A stretch of 64,000 nt of DNA from Wuchereria bancrofti (GCA_005281725.1 SSBO01000003.1:271396-335395), one strand, 5' to 3'. Counted from the stretch's first letter, positions 1 through 10,935 are shown. Translations and numbers: made by a program. Notes: generated from the letters alone by a model not told the origin.

Positions 1-658
1 TTTTTCACTATTACGGTCCTTCATACTACAGTATCATTCATAAAGTTGAATTGATATAGATCAAAGTTATGCAATTCGGAAAAGTTTACAAATTCCTGAA
101 GAATATCTATCTAATCTATAAATAACCTATGAATCAGATTTTCAAATCATCCCGGAATCTCCGTTCATCTCCTATCATCCGATCTAATCTACTTCCCGTT
201 TCTTTTTTCCTTATCACATGAAAGGTTTCATTTAACTTTTATAAATGCGCCAATAATCGCCTAATGTTGCATTTTGCCACATTTGATATGATCATTTTAG
301 AGAGAAATGTTTCTTTGTTTTATAAATTCCGGAAAGATTCCTATCAGACATCCTTCTTTCCCGTATAAAAGAAGATTTCTCTTCAAATTTTCCTTCATTA
401 AACTTCAATCAAATTCATAAAAACTTTTCTTACATTGTAATTATTCAGATAGATTTACTCTATTCTAATCATCTAATTATTTCTTAGATAATTATGTAAA
501 GAAAACTACATGATTTTTTTAAAGAATAATTTTCTGAAAGAATTAAAAACTGATTAATTGAAAAGAAATTTGAGAAATTTTCAGATTGTCAACACCAATG
601 CATCTTTTCACTTCTTTATTACTGATTTTCTGCGCTATTTTCGTGATTCAAGTAAGTT
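1..658 (+). repeat. Left arm of a 658-bp inverted repeat (promoter plus exon 1)
   Basis: This stretch is the reverse complement of 7347-8004. Reading by eye I find no mismatch, and paired positions always sum to 8005, so there is no net indel. The arm covers the promoter, outron, trans-splice acceptor, 18-codon exon 1 and the first seven bases of the intron, then similarity stops. The window edge cuts the arm at position 1, so it may be longer. Confidence 0.9.
327..371 (+). promoter_or_regulatory. Conserved core promoter of mini-collagen copy 1
   Basis: The palindrome TTCCGGAA (327-334) is followed by AGACATCCTT (from 346) and a TATA box, TATAAAAG (364-371). The start-to-start distance from palindrome to TATA is 37 bp. 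The same three elements at the same spacing precede copies at 4949, 7407 and 9592. Which factor binds is unknown; TTCCGGAA resembles an ETS-like site, but that is only a resemblance. Confidence 0.7.
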
Positions 659-972
659 CTCTAATGTTTCTAATAAAAGATTATGTTTTAACGCAAATTG
701 CGAATTATCGAATTTTATTTCAGGCGTGCGGTCCACCACCACGGGACTCAGGGACTGGATCACTGGTTGGAGAGAGAGGGGAAGATGGACGTGATGGAAT
801 TCCAGGAGATCCAGGACCTAAAGGTGATCCTGGTCCGAAAGGAAATCGCGGAATACAGGGACCGCGAGGGCCAGAGGGTCCTCCAGGTCCAAAAGGAGTC
901 GCAGGACCGCCAGGAATGAAAGGTTCTTTAGGACTACAAGGACCAATAGGACCACCAGGAGCAGGAGGATAA
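598..972 (+). CDS. Secreted mini-collagen, copy 1 (100 aa, two exons)
   Basis: Exon 1 is 598-651 ([18 protein letters not shown], a hydrophobic signal peptide); exon 2 is 724-972. The intron 652-723 runs GTAAGT to TTTCAG in phase 0. Exon 2 opens Ala-Cys-Gly-Pro-Pro-Pro, has about ten non-repeat residues, then about 22 uninterrupted Gly-X-Y triplets and ends GAGG-stop. The single Cys lies just after the predicted cleavage region. TTTTCAG at 578-584, 13 bp before the ATG, looks like a spliced-leader acceptor; the ATG was chosen for this and because all copies share it. Nematode cuticle collagens are usually about 300 aa with an N-terminal propeptide, several Cys clusters and interrupted Gly-X-Y blocks; none of that is present. 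The likely role is a short secreted triple-helical peptide; where it acts is unknown. Confidence 0.85.
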   Translation: MHLFTSLLLIFCAIFVIQVSSLMFLIKDYVLTQIANYRILFQACGPPPRDSGTGSLVGERGEDGRDGIPGDPGPKGDPGPKGNRGIQGPRGPEGPPGPKGVAGPPGMKGSLGLQGPIGPPGAGG

Positions 973-2645
973 AGATAAAAGTAGCAGGTCACAGATGTGG
1001 TAACAGAGTTCCTTTCAGTGATATCTCTTGTCTTATTTTGGTTATTTTTGTTTGCACCAACCTATTGTACCTATTGTAAATGTGTCCCTCTTCTTATTTA
1101 ACAAAATTCTTAAGCCTAAAATCATAATTGGCGCCTTAACGGAAGTGCTTATGCAAGTTGGAATTTGATATTTACATATCATGGAACAGATGTTTTGTAA
1201 CTTTATCACTGTCATTGTTAATTAGTAAGGAATTCCTGAAATTTGGTGAGTTTTTAAATTGCGCAAAAGATGAAATAAAATATTTCACTTACTGCGCTGA
1301 ACTATTGTGGTAAAGTGGAAAAATGGAAATATATTGTGAAAATTGCGTATCTCGGAAGAATCGAAAATTTACTTAAAATCTTTGTCCCTCAGCGACCAGA
1401 AAACTGAGTCAAACAAAAGAAACATATTCACATTCCTACGTAGAGCTTAAATTAAAATAGCCTACGTCAGTGAAATGAAAAGAAAACATGAAATAATGGA
1501 ATAAAATGAGAGAATCAATTTGAAGTGAAGGAAAAATATTAAAATTCATATTTGGTTATAGTCTTATAAAAGCATTGAAAGCCTTATTTGTTTCTAATAA
1601 AATGCAAATTATAATACAATCAATTCGTTTGTTTGTTTATTAAAATATAATTATAATAATCATTTTTTGCACGACGAATGGGCAATTACAATATCGGTCG
1701 GTTGAATAAATTACAATACATTTACTAAATTCAATTTTTTTATTCTCATTTTTAACCGCAAATTAAACTTACAGTTGATCTTTTGTCGTTCCTTGAGTCA
1801 GCTCTCTTTTCTGTTCTAATTCATAATTTCCAATTATTCTAATTTTGATCAGACTAGTCAATCTGCCAAAAGTTGATGATAAGTTAACCACTGGTCATTA
1901 GCTTGTGAATAAGTGACATCTAACCATAATTATTCAATAAGTTCATCCATCAGTGACCACTTCCTCTTTTATTTAGCGTCCGTCTTTCGCTTACAAGCAG
2001 TGGCCTCAATTCCTCCTTCAGTTAATTTGTTTAATTTTTAAGTTTTCGATATTATTGCATTATTTTCAATTAGTTTCATCATCGATATCATATTTAGGGT
2101 TTCTGAATTGTTAAATTGTGATTATTCTCTATGTTCGTCTTGGATCAATTCCGGATCACTTTGAAGATTTGCCAATATTAATTTTCGTATTGAAATGAAA
2201 GGAAAAGCAAAACACTTAATACATTGATAGTTGCAAAACAGCTTTGTTTGCATAATTTTGCAACTTAAAATTGTTGAAAGCATCAACTGTTACACGCATT
2301 AAAGTGTTTCATTTGTTCGAAGAAACAGTTTGGAAGATTGATTCATGAAATTTCATTCAAGTTGATAAGTTGTGATTGAACTATTTGTTCCATAAAATGT
2401 AAATTTCAAATTTCAACTTTCATGAGCAAATTCTTCACAGTACTGACTAATATTTCAGGTTAATCGATTTCATGGCATAATGAGAACACGTCGCCGATAG
2501 ATTGGTGCAAAGAAACACGAAAATCCGAAAAAGAAAACATATATATTATCAATGAGTGATAAAATTGCTGTTTGACTGTCTGTGACAAATTCCATATTTT
2601 GTTGCTAAAAGTCAGTTCTGCTTTCCCTTCGGTTCTTGAATCCTT
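973..2645. other. 3' UTR and duplicated flank of mini-collagen copy 1
   Basis: No gene is supported here. Around 1019-1062 is a T-rich 3' UTR element (GTGATATCTCTTG, then TTATTTTTGTTTGCACC) that recurs after the copies at 4949 and 12214 and, less well, after 7051. From 1160 to about 2125 the sequence is repeated in direct orientation at 13255-14308, and 2020-2290 is repeated again near 6430-6700. These copies mark large segmental duplications of the collagen unit. Confidence 0.75.
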
Positions 2646-2849
2646 GCGATAGCACATTGATCTTTATTTCATCCTGGTTCTCTAATAGGTTCCGGTATTC
2701 CTCAAGACCTAGAATAGGCCTAGGCTATCCTTCTTTCCCATCAATTCCATTTTCTCCTGGTATCTTTGCTCGAACGCTCCTTCATTTATGATGAATTGCA
2801 CATCTGAAGAAATTTACATATGCGTGGTAGTCTGCATAAAATATAACTT

Positions 2850-2940
2850 TTTCTTGAAATATAACTTTTCGTTTAGAAATAATTTATTAGGTTTTCGCTT
2901 AGAAATAATTTTTCAACTTTTCGCTTAGAAATAATTCATT
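2850..2940. repeat. Short imperfect tandem repeat
   Basis: Three imperfect copies of a unit like CTTTTCGCTTAGAAATAATTT lie in a row just beyond the relic exon 1. Nothing suggests function. Confidence 0.6.
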
Positions 2941-2945
2941 ATTAG

Positions 2946-3054
2946 TTAATTTTGGATTGACTATCTACTTGGACCGCAAAAAGAGCACTGAAAATTAACA
3001 GGAATATCCTATAAAGTTGTATTACTACTGAAAAGATAGTCAATCCAAAATTAA
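2946..3054. repeat. Perfect 21-bp inverted repeat around a relic exon 1
   Basis: Positions 2946-2966 and 3034-3054 are exact reverse complements, separated by 67 nt that contain the decayed signal-peptide exon of relic A. An RNA of either strand could fold as a 21-bp stem. Confidence 0.85.
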
Positions 3055-3431
3055 TTGCATTCATAAATGAAACTTTTTAGGAATTTTTCAGGAAAAAAAG
3101 AAATTTTCTAAAAAATTCTCTAAAAATACTTCACAAAAGACGAAAAAATACCGAAGAAAAATACCGAAAGAAAATTCGGTTTAGAAGATCACTGTCCAAC
3201 AAACATGTTACATAAATTATTCCCATTATTTACAACATACAATTCCTTATAGCAAATCATAATTGATAGATCAAAATTGAAAAATTCCGCTTGGAAAGTT
3301 TATTTGAATGTGAGAAGCAAACTATGATCAACTGATCGGATTATAGAGATTCTAGCCGAAATCCAGTATGTAAGAAAAGGTTTTATGCATCAAATTGAAA
3401 TTTAATGAAGCAAAATTCAGAGAGAAACCGT

Positions 3432-3476
3432 CTTTTATGTTAGGAAGAAGGATGTCTGATATGGATCTTTGCGGAA
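3432..3476 (-). promoter_or_regulatory. Decayed mini-collagen promoter
   Basis: The minus strand reads TTGCGGAA (for TTCCGGAA), then AGACATCCTT, then CATAAAAG (for TATAAAAG), still 37 bp start to start. The sequence from about 3060 to 3830 resembles the 5' flank of copies 1 and 3, so this was once the promoter of relic A. Confidence 0.7.
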
Positions 3477-3885
3477 TCCATAAAACAAAGAAACATTTCT
3501 TTGTAAGATGATTACATCAGATGCGGAAAATGAAACATTAGGCTATTATTGACGCATCTGTGAAAGTTAAACGGAAATTTTTATGTGATAAAGAGAAATG
3601 AAACATAAGGACTAGATCGAATAATAGGAGATCAACGGTTGATTGAGATTCCGGGATGATTTGGAAATCAGACTGAATTTGATTACTTATAGATTAGAAG
3701 TTTTTTAGGAGTTCGTGAAATCTAATTCTCAATTCTGATCTTCTGACCTGCTTACTTTCATCGAAAGCTCAGCTTTACAGCGCGATTACTGTAGTGTGAA
3801 GGACCATAATAGTGAAAAATCAAATTATCCTTTGTCGGTTAGAAGGAAGTTCGATCCTGCTAGAAGGTCAAATCATAATGGATAG

Positions 3886-3969
3886 TAAAATTGGAAGTAT
3901 TAAATAACGAAATTAAAATTGGAAGTATTAAATAACGAAATTAAAATTGGAAGTATTAAATAACGAAAT
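3886..3969. repeat. 28-bp tandem repeat, three copies
   Basis: A 28-bp unit starting TAAAATTGGAAGTATTAAAT is repeated three times with no visible difference, between the divergent promoters of relic A and copy 2. Confidence 0.9.
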
Positions 3970-4551
3970 TAATCTTAATGATATGGCTGATGTGCTATTA
4001 GTACAATGTCTGCGAAACATTTTGATATAGTAAAGAAAATTTTTCAGCAACAGAAATTGTCAAAAACAATCTTCCTGAGTAGTGTTGATTTTCTTTTTCA
4101 ATTTAGGTTCATTTCAAAAATTAGGAAAGTTTTAAATCTCTCTAATTTGCTGGTTTTTTCCAGTATTGAAAAATTTTTATTATGATAACCATCTTCGCGA
4201 TGCATTATTCCGCTTAGCCAGAAAGCTGAACATGAACTTTAGTTGAAATACCACAATGAACACAGATTAAAACTCGGACAATTCAAGAAATTCCTGAACG
4301 ACAATTAACCAACATATAACTAGCATCGACCAGATCTCAAATCACTTCTGTTTCTTGGAGGCTCAAAACCTGCTTTCCCACCAAATTCTTGGATTTTCTA
4401 TAAACCATCTTTGGGTAACTTCTATCATTTGATCTAATCTTCTGCTTCTTTTTTCTTTGTCGCATAAAAACTTTCACAAATGCGTCAAATGTTGCATTTT
4501 GCTGCATTCGATATGATCATTTCACAAAGAAATGTTTCTTTGTGAAATGAA

Positions 4552-4596
4552 TTCCGGAAAGATTCCTATCAGACATCCTTCTTTCTAGTATAAATA
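4552..4596 (+). promoter_or_regulatory. Conserved core promoter of mini-collagen copy 2
   Basis: TTCCGGAA at 4552-4559, AGACATCCTT at 4571-4580 and TATAAATA at 4589-4596; palindrome to TATA is 37 bp. The distance from TATA to the TTTTCAG acceptor is about 345 bp, longer than in the other copies (about 220). Confidence 0.7.
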
Positions 4597-4948
4597 AAGG
4601 ATTTCTCTTCGAATTTTGCTCTATTAAATTTCAGGTTGTATCTTAAAATCTTTTCTTACATATTCGACGAGATCATAATTTCTCAGCAAGAATCTTTATA
4701 TTTTAATTAATCCGACATTTCCAAAAATATTGCAAATTTTTATTTCGAGTTTCTTGATTATAATTAGTCAATGGAAGCTCGCAATAATTCTATCGCAAAA
4801 TGATCTTCTGAAGAAACCTAAATACCTCACTTCGCATTCCTCTGTGCTCCGCTTATTACAAGTTTGAAAGAACCAAAAATTTTTGAATAAGAGAATTTTA
4901 AAATTTTCATCTGTTTTGCATATAACCATTTTCAGGTTATCAGTACTA

Positions 4949-5314
4949 ATGCATCTTTTCGGTATTTTCCTATTGATTATCTGCGCTGTTTCCGTGGTTC
5001 AAGTAAGTTCCTTCACTAGTCCCTTAGTTAAAAAAGTTATATTTAAAGGCAGCATTAAAACAGGATGTAGATTTTATTTTCAGGCCTGCTTCCCATTGCA
5101 AGGACAGCAAGGACCTCCAGGACGAGATGGAAATAAGGGACCAAAAGGACCGAAAGGACCACGAGGAGCTGAAGGACCAAGTGGACTGAAAGGCATGATT
5201 GGAGATCCCGGAGGTCGAGGTCGGCCAGGAATGGAAGGTGAGCAAGGGCCAGAAGGCCCACAAGGTGATGTAGGACCGCAAGGTCAGAGGGGAGTGGATG
5301 GAGCAGCAGGATAA
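4949..5314 (+). CDS. Secreted mini-collagen, copy 2 (94 aa, two exons)
   Basis: Exon 1 is 4949-5002 (MHLFGIFLLIICAVSVVQ); exon 2 is 5084-5314; the intron is GTAAGT...TTTTCAG, phase 0. The mature part starts ACFPLQ and then has 23 unbroken Gly-X-Y triplets (GQQ, GPP, GRD, GNK ... GVD, GAA) and a final Gly. TTTTCAG at 4929-4935 precedes the ATG and is the likely trans-splice site. Charged triplets of the GxK and GxE/GxD kind are frequent, which could pair chains. Exon 1 is close to the other copies but exon 2 is its own sequence. The family is not one I recognise; a secreted short collagen is all the sequence supports. Confidence 0.85.
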   Translation: MHLFGIFLLIICAVSVVQVSSFTSPLVKKVIFKGSIKTGCRFYFQACFPLQGQQGPPGRDGNKGPKGPKGPRGAEGPSGLKGMIGDPGGRGRPGMEGEQGPEGPQGDVGPQGQRGVDGAAG

Positions 5315-7050
5315 AAGGATTTGGCGATGATAATAAAGCAATCCCTCACAGTGATATCTGTTCTCTTATTTTAGTTGTTTTTGTTTGCACCAATATATCG
5401 TAAATATATTCTTCTCACTATGCCACTAAATTGCTAGGCTTCTAATCACTCATTTTTGCCATAACGGAAATTGTTTATGAAGATTTCAACTTCATATTTG
5501 AATTTTGAATAACAAATGCTTTATTATATTCGCTACCATTGTAAAGAAATAAAAAACTTTCTGAAACGATTTTGAAATTTAACGAAGAAGGAAACAACGT
5601 ATTTCCGCCTCTCTGATAAGCAACAGTGGCAGGTAACAGAGGATGAACCTATAAAAAACTTTTGAAGTATCAATTCTAATTAAAAGAGGCTAACCAATTT
5701 TCATTTTAAAAAATCTACTTTACTGTATCTTAATTTTATTCATCATCATACTTCGTCATTAAACTTTAATTGACCATTACTATCATCATATTCTCAACAA
5801 TCTTTTCATTATCGTTGTTCATTGTTTCCTGCTTAAAATCACAGTAATTTTTATCTCTTAATATACCGATGCATTTTCTATCAATTAGCTATAGTAATTT
5901 GATTAAATTTCATTTGAAATTAAAAAAAATGATTCAACTGTGTGCGACAATTCAGTAATTATTAAATTATAACTTAAGAAAAATTTAATTTTCGACAAAA
6001 AATTATCTGAGAACATAAGAAAAAATTGCATTTCAAATAATTCTGAAACTGATTATTGGTACAAATGCAACTATAACTTTGCAAAAGTGATCTAATTTGC
6101 AGTAAACCTCAATTCATTTAAAGCGAAAATTTAAATGTAGCTTTAATAAAATTTGCCTGCCCACAAAAGAATCAATAGTCTTATCATTCTTGTAAACAAC
6201 CAAACAACTATTCAATTTTTCACTCTTACATAGTTCAAATCATGTTGAATTGTTACCGTCAAAATTATTATAGTTTTAACGAACTTTCTCCCTTCTTTAT
6301 TCAGCATTCATTTTCGACTTGAACTATGGTCTCAATTGCTCCTCAACAAACTTCTTCACTTAAAGCCTTAAGGCCAATAATATCAATCGCTTCAGTTCCT
6401 CTGCAATGATCTCCCGGTAATGTAACATCTCATTAATTTGTTTAATTCTTAAGTTTTAGATATTATTGCATTATTTTCAATTAATTTCATCATCGATATC
6501 ATATTTAGGGTCTCTGAATTGTTACACTGTGGTTATTTTCGAACTATGTCCGACCTTGGATCAATTCCGGATCACTTTGAATATTTGTCGATATTACTTC
6601 TTGCATTGAGAGGAAAGGAAGAGCAAAGCACTTAATACATTGATAGTTGCAAAAAAACTTTGCTTGCATAAATTTGCAACTTAAAATCATTCGGAACATT
6701 AACTGTTACATGCATTTATATTGGAAAAAAAGATGGTTGGAATGAATTCATTACTTATTTCATTATGAAATGATTGTGTGAAACAAAATGCAACGCTATG
6801 CAACTTTGGTGATATTTATAATGATAAATATATCATAAATATATCAAATATATCAATGAAATTCAAATTTTAGATTTCATTGTTCTTAAACAAATTCCAC
6901 TAAGGCATAGAATATGATAAAAGGCCTACGAGCAGAGGAATATATTTACGATACGATTGTGCAAAAAAAAAAAGAAAACAACCAAAATAAGAGAAAATAT
7001 ACACTGAGTGATTGTTTTATTATCACCAATAAAATCCATTGTCTCTGCTT
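5315..7050. other. Convergent 3' flanks of copies 2 and 3
   Basis: The 3' UTR element recurs near 5350 on the plus strand and near 6985-7030 on the minus strand. About 6430-6700 repeats 2020-2290 in direct orientation. No other coding sequence is supported. Confidence 0.65.
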
Positions 7051-7407
7051 TTATCCTCCTCCAGCTCCTCTTCCTGCCGGTCCTACAAGTCCTTCTGCTC
7101 CTCGTTCACCCTGCGGTCCCATCTGTCCTCTCGGTCCAGCCATACCTGGCAATCCTCTTTCTCCTTCTCTTCCAGGTGGTCCCATCTCTCCTTGAGGCCC
7201 CCTCGCTCCTTGTGCCCCTGGGGGTCCCTTCTCTCCTGCATATCCTCTCTCTCCCTTAGGTGGACAAGCCTGAAAATAAAATTTGTATATTTTTTGCAGA
7301 TCACATTAAATCATTCCGCTTCTAATTCAAGAACAATCCATTACAAAACTTACTTGAATCACGAAAATAGCGCAGAAAATCAGTAATAAAGAAGTGAAAA
7401 GATGCAT
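7051..7407 (-). CDS. Secreted mini-collagen, copy 3 (90 aa, two exons)
   Basis: Exon 1 is 7354-7407 and is identical to exon 1 of copy 1; exon 2 is 7051-7269; the intron 7270-7353 is phase 0. The mature part begins ACPPK, followed by 21 Gly-X-Y triplets ([12 protein letters not shown] ... GLV, GPA) and a Gly-rich end, RGAGGG. Its promoter and exon 1 are the right arm of the 658-bp inverted repeat, yet exon 2 has clearly different triplets from copy 1. The trans-splice acceptor is on the minus strand at about 7421-7427. As with its sisters, a secreted short triple-helical peptide is the only supported function. Confidence 0.85.
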
Positions 7408-8004
7408 TGGTGTTGACAATCTGAAAATTTCTCAAATTTCTTTTCAATTAATCAGTTTTTAATTCTTTCAGAAAATTATTCTTTAAAAAAATCATGTAGT
7501 TTTCTTTACATAATTATCTAAGAAATAATTAGATGATTAGAATAGAGTAAATCTATCTGAATAATTACAATGTAAGAAAAGTTTTTATGAATTTGATTGA
7601 AGTTTAATGAAGGAAAATTTGAAGAGAAATCTTCTTTTATACGGGAAAGAAGGATGTCTGATAGGAATCTTTCCGGAATTTATAAAACAAAGAAACATTT
7701 CTCTCTAAAATGATCATATCAAATGTGGCAAAATGCAACATTAGGCGATTATTGGCGCATTTATAAAAGTTAAATGAAACCTTTCATGTGATAAGGAAAA
7801 AAGAAACGGGAAGTAGATTAGATCGGATGATAGGAGATGAACGGAGATTCCGGGATGATTTGAAAATCTGATTCATAGGTTATTTATAGATTAGATAGAT
7901 ATTCTTCAGGAATTTGTAAACTTTTCCGAATTGCATAACTTTGATCTATATCAATTCAACTTTATGAATGATACTGTAGTATGAAGGACCGTAATAGTGA
8001 AAAA
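7347..8004 (-). repeat. Right arm of the 658-bp inverted repeat
   Basis: This is the reverse complement of 1-658, apparently without mismatch, and it carries the promoter and exon 1 of copy 3. Similarity ends within the intron, a few bases past the donor site. Confidence 0.9.
7634..7678 (-). promoter_or_regulatory. Conserved core promoter of mini-collagen copy 3
   Basis: TTCCGGAA (7671-7678), AGACATCCTT and TATAAAAG (7634-7641) on the minus strand, mirror image of 327-371. Confidence 0.7.
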
Positions 8005-9221
8005 CCAAATTACCTGTTGTCGATGAGAATAAAGTGTGATCTTACTGAAAGGATAAATCATAGTAAATAATGAAATCAGTGTTAGTGATATGACGCTGAT
8101 CGATATCAGTACAAAAGCACACTTTGATAAGGTAAAGGAAATTTCAAATAGTGCTCCTCCATTTCTAATTTAAGCACTTCATGTTTGCACCAGCGAATTT
8201 TGCTTGTGTTCTTCCCATTATCTCACCAAATCCATAAACCTGAAATGTTGATCTGTTTCTGAACAGAATTTCAATCGTGTGGAATTCAAAATTGCTGAAA
8301 TGTTTTTGAAAATTTGAACTTTTGCATTAATTGTTTTGCTTGAAAAACATTCAGAGTTAAAGCATTAATTATAAGCAATAAGATAATATAAGAATGTATT
8401 AGATGTGAAATTATTAAAAAATTTCATTAAAATTTACTGCTTGTTTGCTTCACTGCCAAAGAAATCATTTTCGTAAATTTACCTGTAAAACCATCCCTTA
8501 TGTACATTTTTGACAATTTCTGTTAGAATTTTATATTATCCACTTTACTTTACATATTACTTTTATCGATTTTCAGCCGATATTTATGTGATATTTCAAG
8601 CTAAATAAAGCGGTTAGCAAGATTTGGCGTATAAGAATTAGTGATCAATTAAATTTGACTGACATTGTTGTGATTATCAATTTATTATGCAGAAATTGAT
8701 ATTATAATCATATTTTAATTGATTGCATTCTAATCTGAATTTTATTGAAAATAAATGAGGCCTTCAATGCTTTTCTTATTGGATAGGTAAATGAAGAAAA
8801 CATGCCGGAAACAAATATGAACTTTTAATATCTTTGTTTCACTTCAAACTGACCCTTTCATTTTATTCCATTATTCCAAGTTCTCGTTTTACTTTATTAA
8901 TTTCTACCTATAATTACCTATGATTGACGTAGGCTGTTTTAATTTACATTTCATGCGGAGATGTAAATATGTTCCCTTTGTTTGATTCAGCTTTTTATTA
9001 CTCTGAGAATGGAAATTAGAAAATTAATGAAAATTTTCAATTTAAAACTGAATAATATCTCATGGCGATGAGTGCTATTTGATAAACAAACAAGCAATTT
9101 CTGCCTGACTGTAACAGTGTTCTGCTCAGTAAAGAAAGAAAAATATTTTATTTCTTCTTTCATTCAATCACAAAATCAGTTAGATTTCATTTTGGTGACA
9201 TAATGACAAGGACACGTGCTT
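8005..9221. other. Flank between copies 3 and 4
   Basis: About 8700-9000 is the reverse complement of the copy-1 3' flank (about 1390-1600), as expected for the downstream region of a minus-strand unit. No gene is seen. Confidence 0.65.
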
Positions 9222-9592
9222 TTATCTTCCTCCCCCCGGTGCTCCACTTGGTCCAATTGGTCCCCGTTCTCCTTGTGGACCTTGCAGCCCCATCTGTCCT
9301 CGCGGTCCTGGAAAACCATCTGGTCCCTGAGGTCCTGGATCTCCCATCTCTCCCATCCTCCCTTTAGGTCCTTGATCTCCTGGATCCCCCTTATCTCCTT
9401 TTTCTCCGTCATTTCCGTCTGGTCCTCGTAGTTGTGACGGACAAGCCTGAAAACAAAAGTGGTGCAGTCGCCATAAGTTGTTTTCATTCATTTCGGCCTC
9501 ATCCGTCTAATTTTAAAACAATCCATCAAGGAACTCACTTGGATCATGAAAACAGCGCAGACAACCAATAGGAAAGGACTAATAAGATGCAT
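9222..9592 (-). CDS. Secreted mini-collagen, copy 4 (92 aa, two exons)
   Basis: Exon 1 is 9539-9592 ([18 protein letters not shown]); exon 2 is 9222-9446; the intron 9447-9538 uses GTGAGT and ends TTTTCAG, phase 0. The mature part begins ACPSQLR, then 21 Gly-X-Y triplets with many acidic/basic pairs ([12 protein letters not shown]) and ends APGGGR. An acceptor TTTCAG lies on the minus strand at about 9606-9611, 13 nt before the ATG. Its 3' UTR differs from that of copies 1-3 but recurs at 10829-10935 beside a relic. The family is unrecognised; it is secreted by its signal peptide. Confidence 0.85.
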
Positions 9593-10775
9593 TGGTACCA
9601 ACAATCTGAAATGAGGTATTTAAGTTACTTCCAAAGATCATTCGCCAAGAGAAATTACGGCTTTTTTGGAGAGAATTGTAAATGACAAGTCTGTAAATTT
9701 TTAAAAATTCCTTCTGAAAAGTTATAACGTCATTGCGACCTTCTGTTTATTTATAGTCCTATAAGAAAAGGTTTTAATTTGAAAATAAATAGAGTGATTT
9801 TTGGTAGAGAAAACTTTTATTTATATTGGAAACAAGGATGTCTAATATGATTCTTTCCGGAATTCATGAGACAAAGAAACAAGCGATTATTGACGCATTT
9901 ATGAAAATTAAATGAACCTTTTCATGTTATGAGGGAAGAAGAAACGGAAGGAAGATTGGATGGAATGATAGAAGATCAACGATTGATAGAAAATCCGAGA
10001 AATGGATAGGAAAAACTAGTTTCGGGTCTTCGAGAATCAGAAATACTTCTTAATTTTCCGGAATCTGACTAATTTTGGAATAACTAGTGTAAAAGGTCAT
10101 CGTTTAGTCATTGTTTAGCTAAAACAAAAGAACTTCTAGTCGTAATTGTATAAGAAATTGAATTATTTTTAGATTTTACTTCAATAAGTTCAAAATACTT
10201 TTTCACACTTTAAGTTCTGTGGAAAATTTAATCTGATCGCAACTAATTGAAATTATGCATCATTGCAGTGACAGCAAAACATTCTTTCAAAATGTAAGAA
10301 TTTGGAACTTTTAAATAAAGTATAAATGTAATCATAGATGAACTCTCATCAAACTTTTGGAGCATTAATATTTTGAGCAAAATCGGACGATAATGCGTTG
10401 ATCACAAGTGTATGTGTAGCTTCGAATTATATCGATTAATTTAATTTTATTTAATTTGAATCATAATACGTGCTCAATTAATACTTAAGTAAGATTCAGT
10501 GCAACCAGATAATGTACCAACGGTCAATTTAAAAGAAAAGAATTTCATAAAATTTCAGCTTGAATGTCTTACCTTAAAAATTCCGCTATGATTATTCAAT
10601 TGTGGTTTTAAAAAAAAAAAAATATTAAAAAGTTGAAGATTCCGCCTGTGTAGAATGTTGTTGAAAATTATCTTCTTACTTCCTTTTCTCCTGCATCTTA
10701 CAGAATATAAAGTGATTGAAATTTTTAAAGCTTGAGAAGAAATTTTAAAAAATTTCAACCATTTTGTACATAGCC
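9593..10775. other. Upstream region of copy 4
   Basis: It holds the copy-4 outron and promoter (9605-9862). From about 10100 to 10775 I see only AT-rich sequence; open frames here are short and have no recognisable motif. Confidence 0.6.
9818..9862 (-). promoter_or_regulatory. Conserved core promoter of mini-collagen copy 4
   Basis: TTCCGGAA (9855-9862), AGACATCCTT and TATAAATA (9818-9825) on the minus strand, with the palindrome and TATA starting 37 bp apart as in copies 1-3. TATA lies about 219 bp before the acceptor. Confidence 0.7.
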
Positions 10776-10935
10776 AATTTCAGGTTGTAGTATCAATGGA
10801 TCTTTTCTATTGGAGCAGTGCCAGAACGATAAAAGCACGTGTCCTTGTCATTATGTCACCAAAATGAAATCTAACTGATTTTGTGATTGAACGAAAGAAG
10901 AAATAAAATATTTCTCTTTCTTCACTGTTACAGTC
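10776..10935 (+). pseudogene. Mini-collagen relic B (deleted)
   Basis: TTTCAG, the leader GTTGTAGTATCA and ATGGATCTTTTC match the 5' end of the family, but about 25 bases later the sequence jumps to GATAAAAGCACGTGTCC, which is the stop codon and 3' UTR of copy 4 (reverse complement of about 9100-9226). The intron and all Gly-X-Y sequence are gone. Confidence 0.75.

Larger units (their letters stand above)
2669..3060 (-). pseudogene. Mini-collagen relic A
   Basis: On the minus strand around 2975-3030 there is a decayed exon 1: TTTTCAG acceptor, no ATG, an in-frame stop, but still recognisable ...GCTCTTTTTGCGGTCCAAG before a damaged donor. At about 2669-2800 a short Gly-X-Y run (IPGENGIDGKEG) hits a stop, and the tail still ends CCAGGA-TGA-AATAAAG like the living copies. 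The promoter relic lies at 3432-3476. Confidence 0.7.

Noticed and set aside
720..992. Pro/Gly-rich open frame antisense to mini-collagen copy 1
   Set aside because: It is the mirror of Gly-X-Y codons (GGA/CCA), lacks a signal peptide and has no conservation logic of its own. The same holds for 5024-5341 and 7008-7386.
598..9592. Horizontal transfer of the collagen genes from bacteria or phage
   Set aside because: All copies have a spliceosomal intron, a TATA promoter and a nematode-like trans-splice acceptor, and their base composition outside Gly-Pro codons matches the surroundings.
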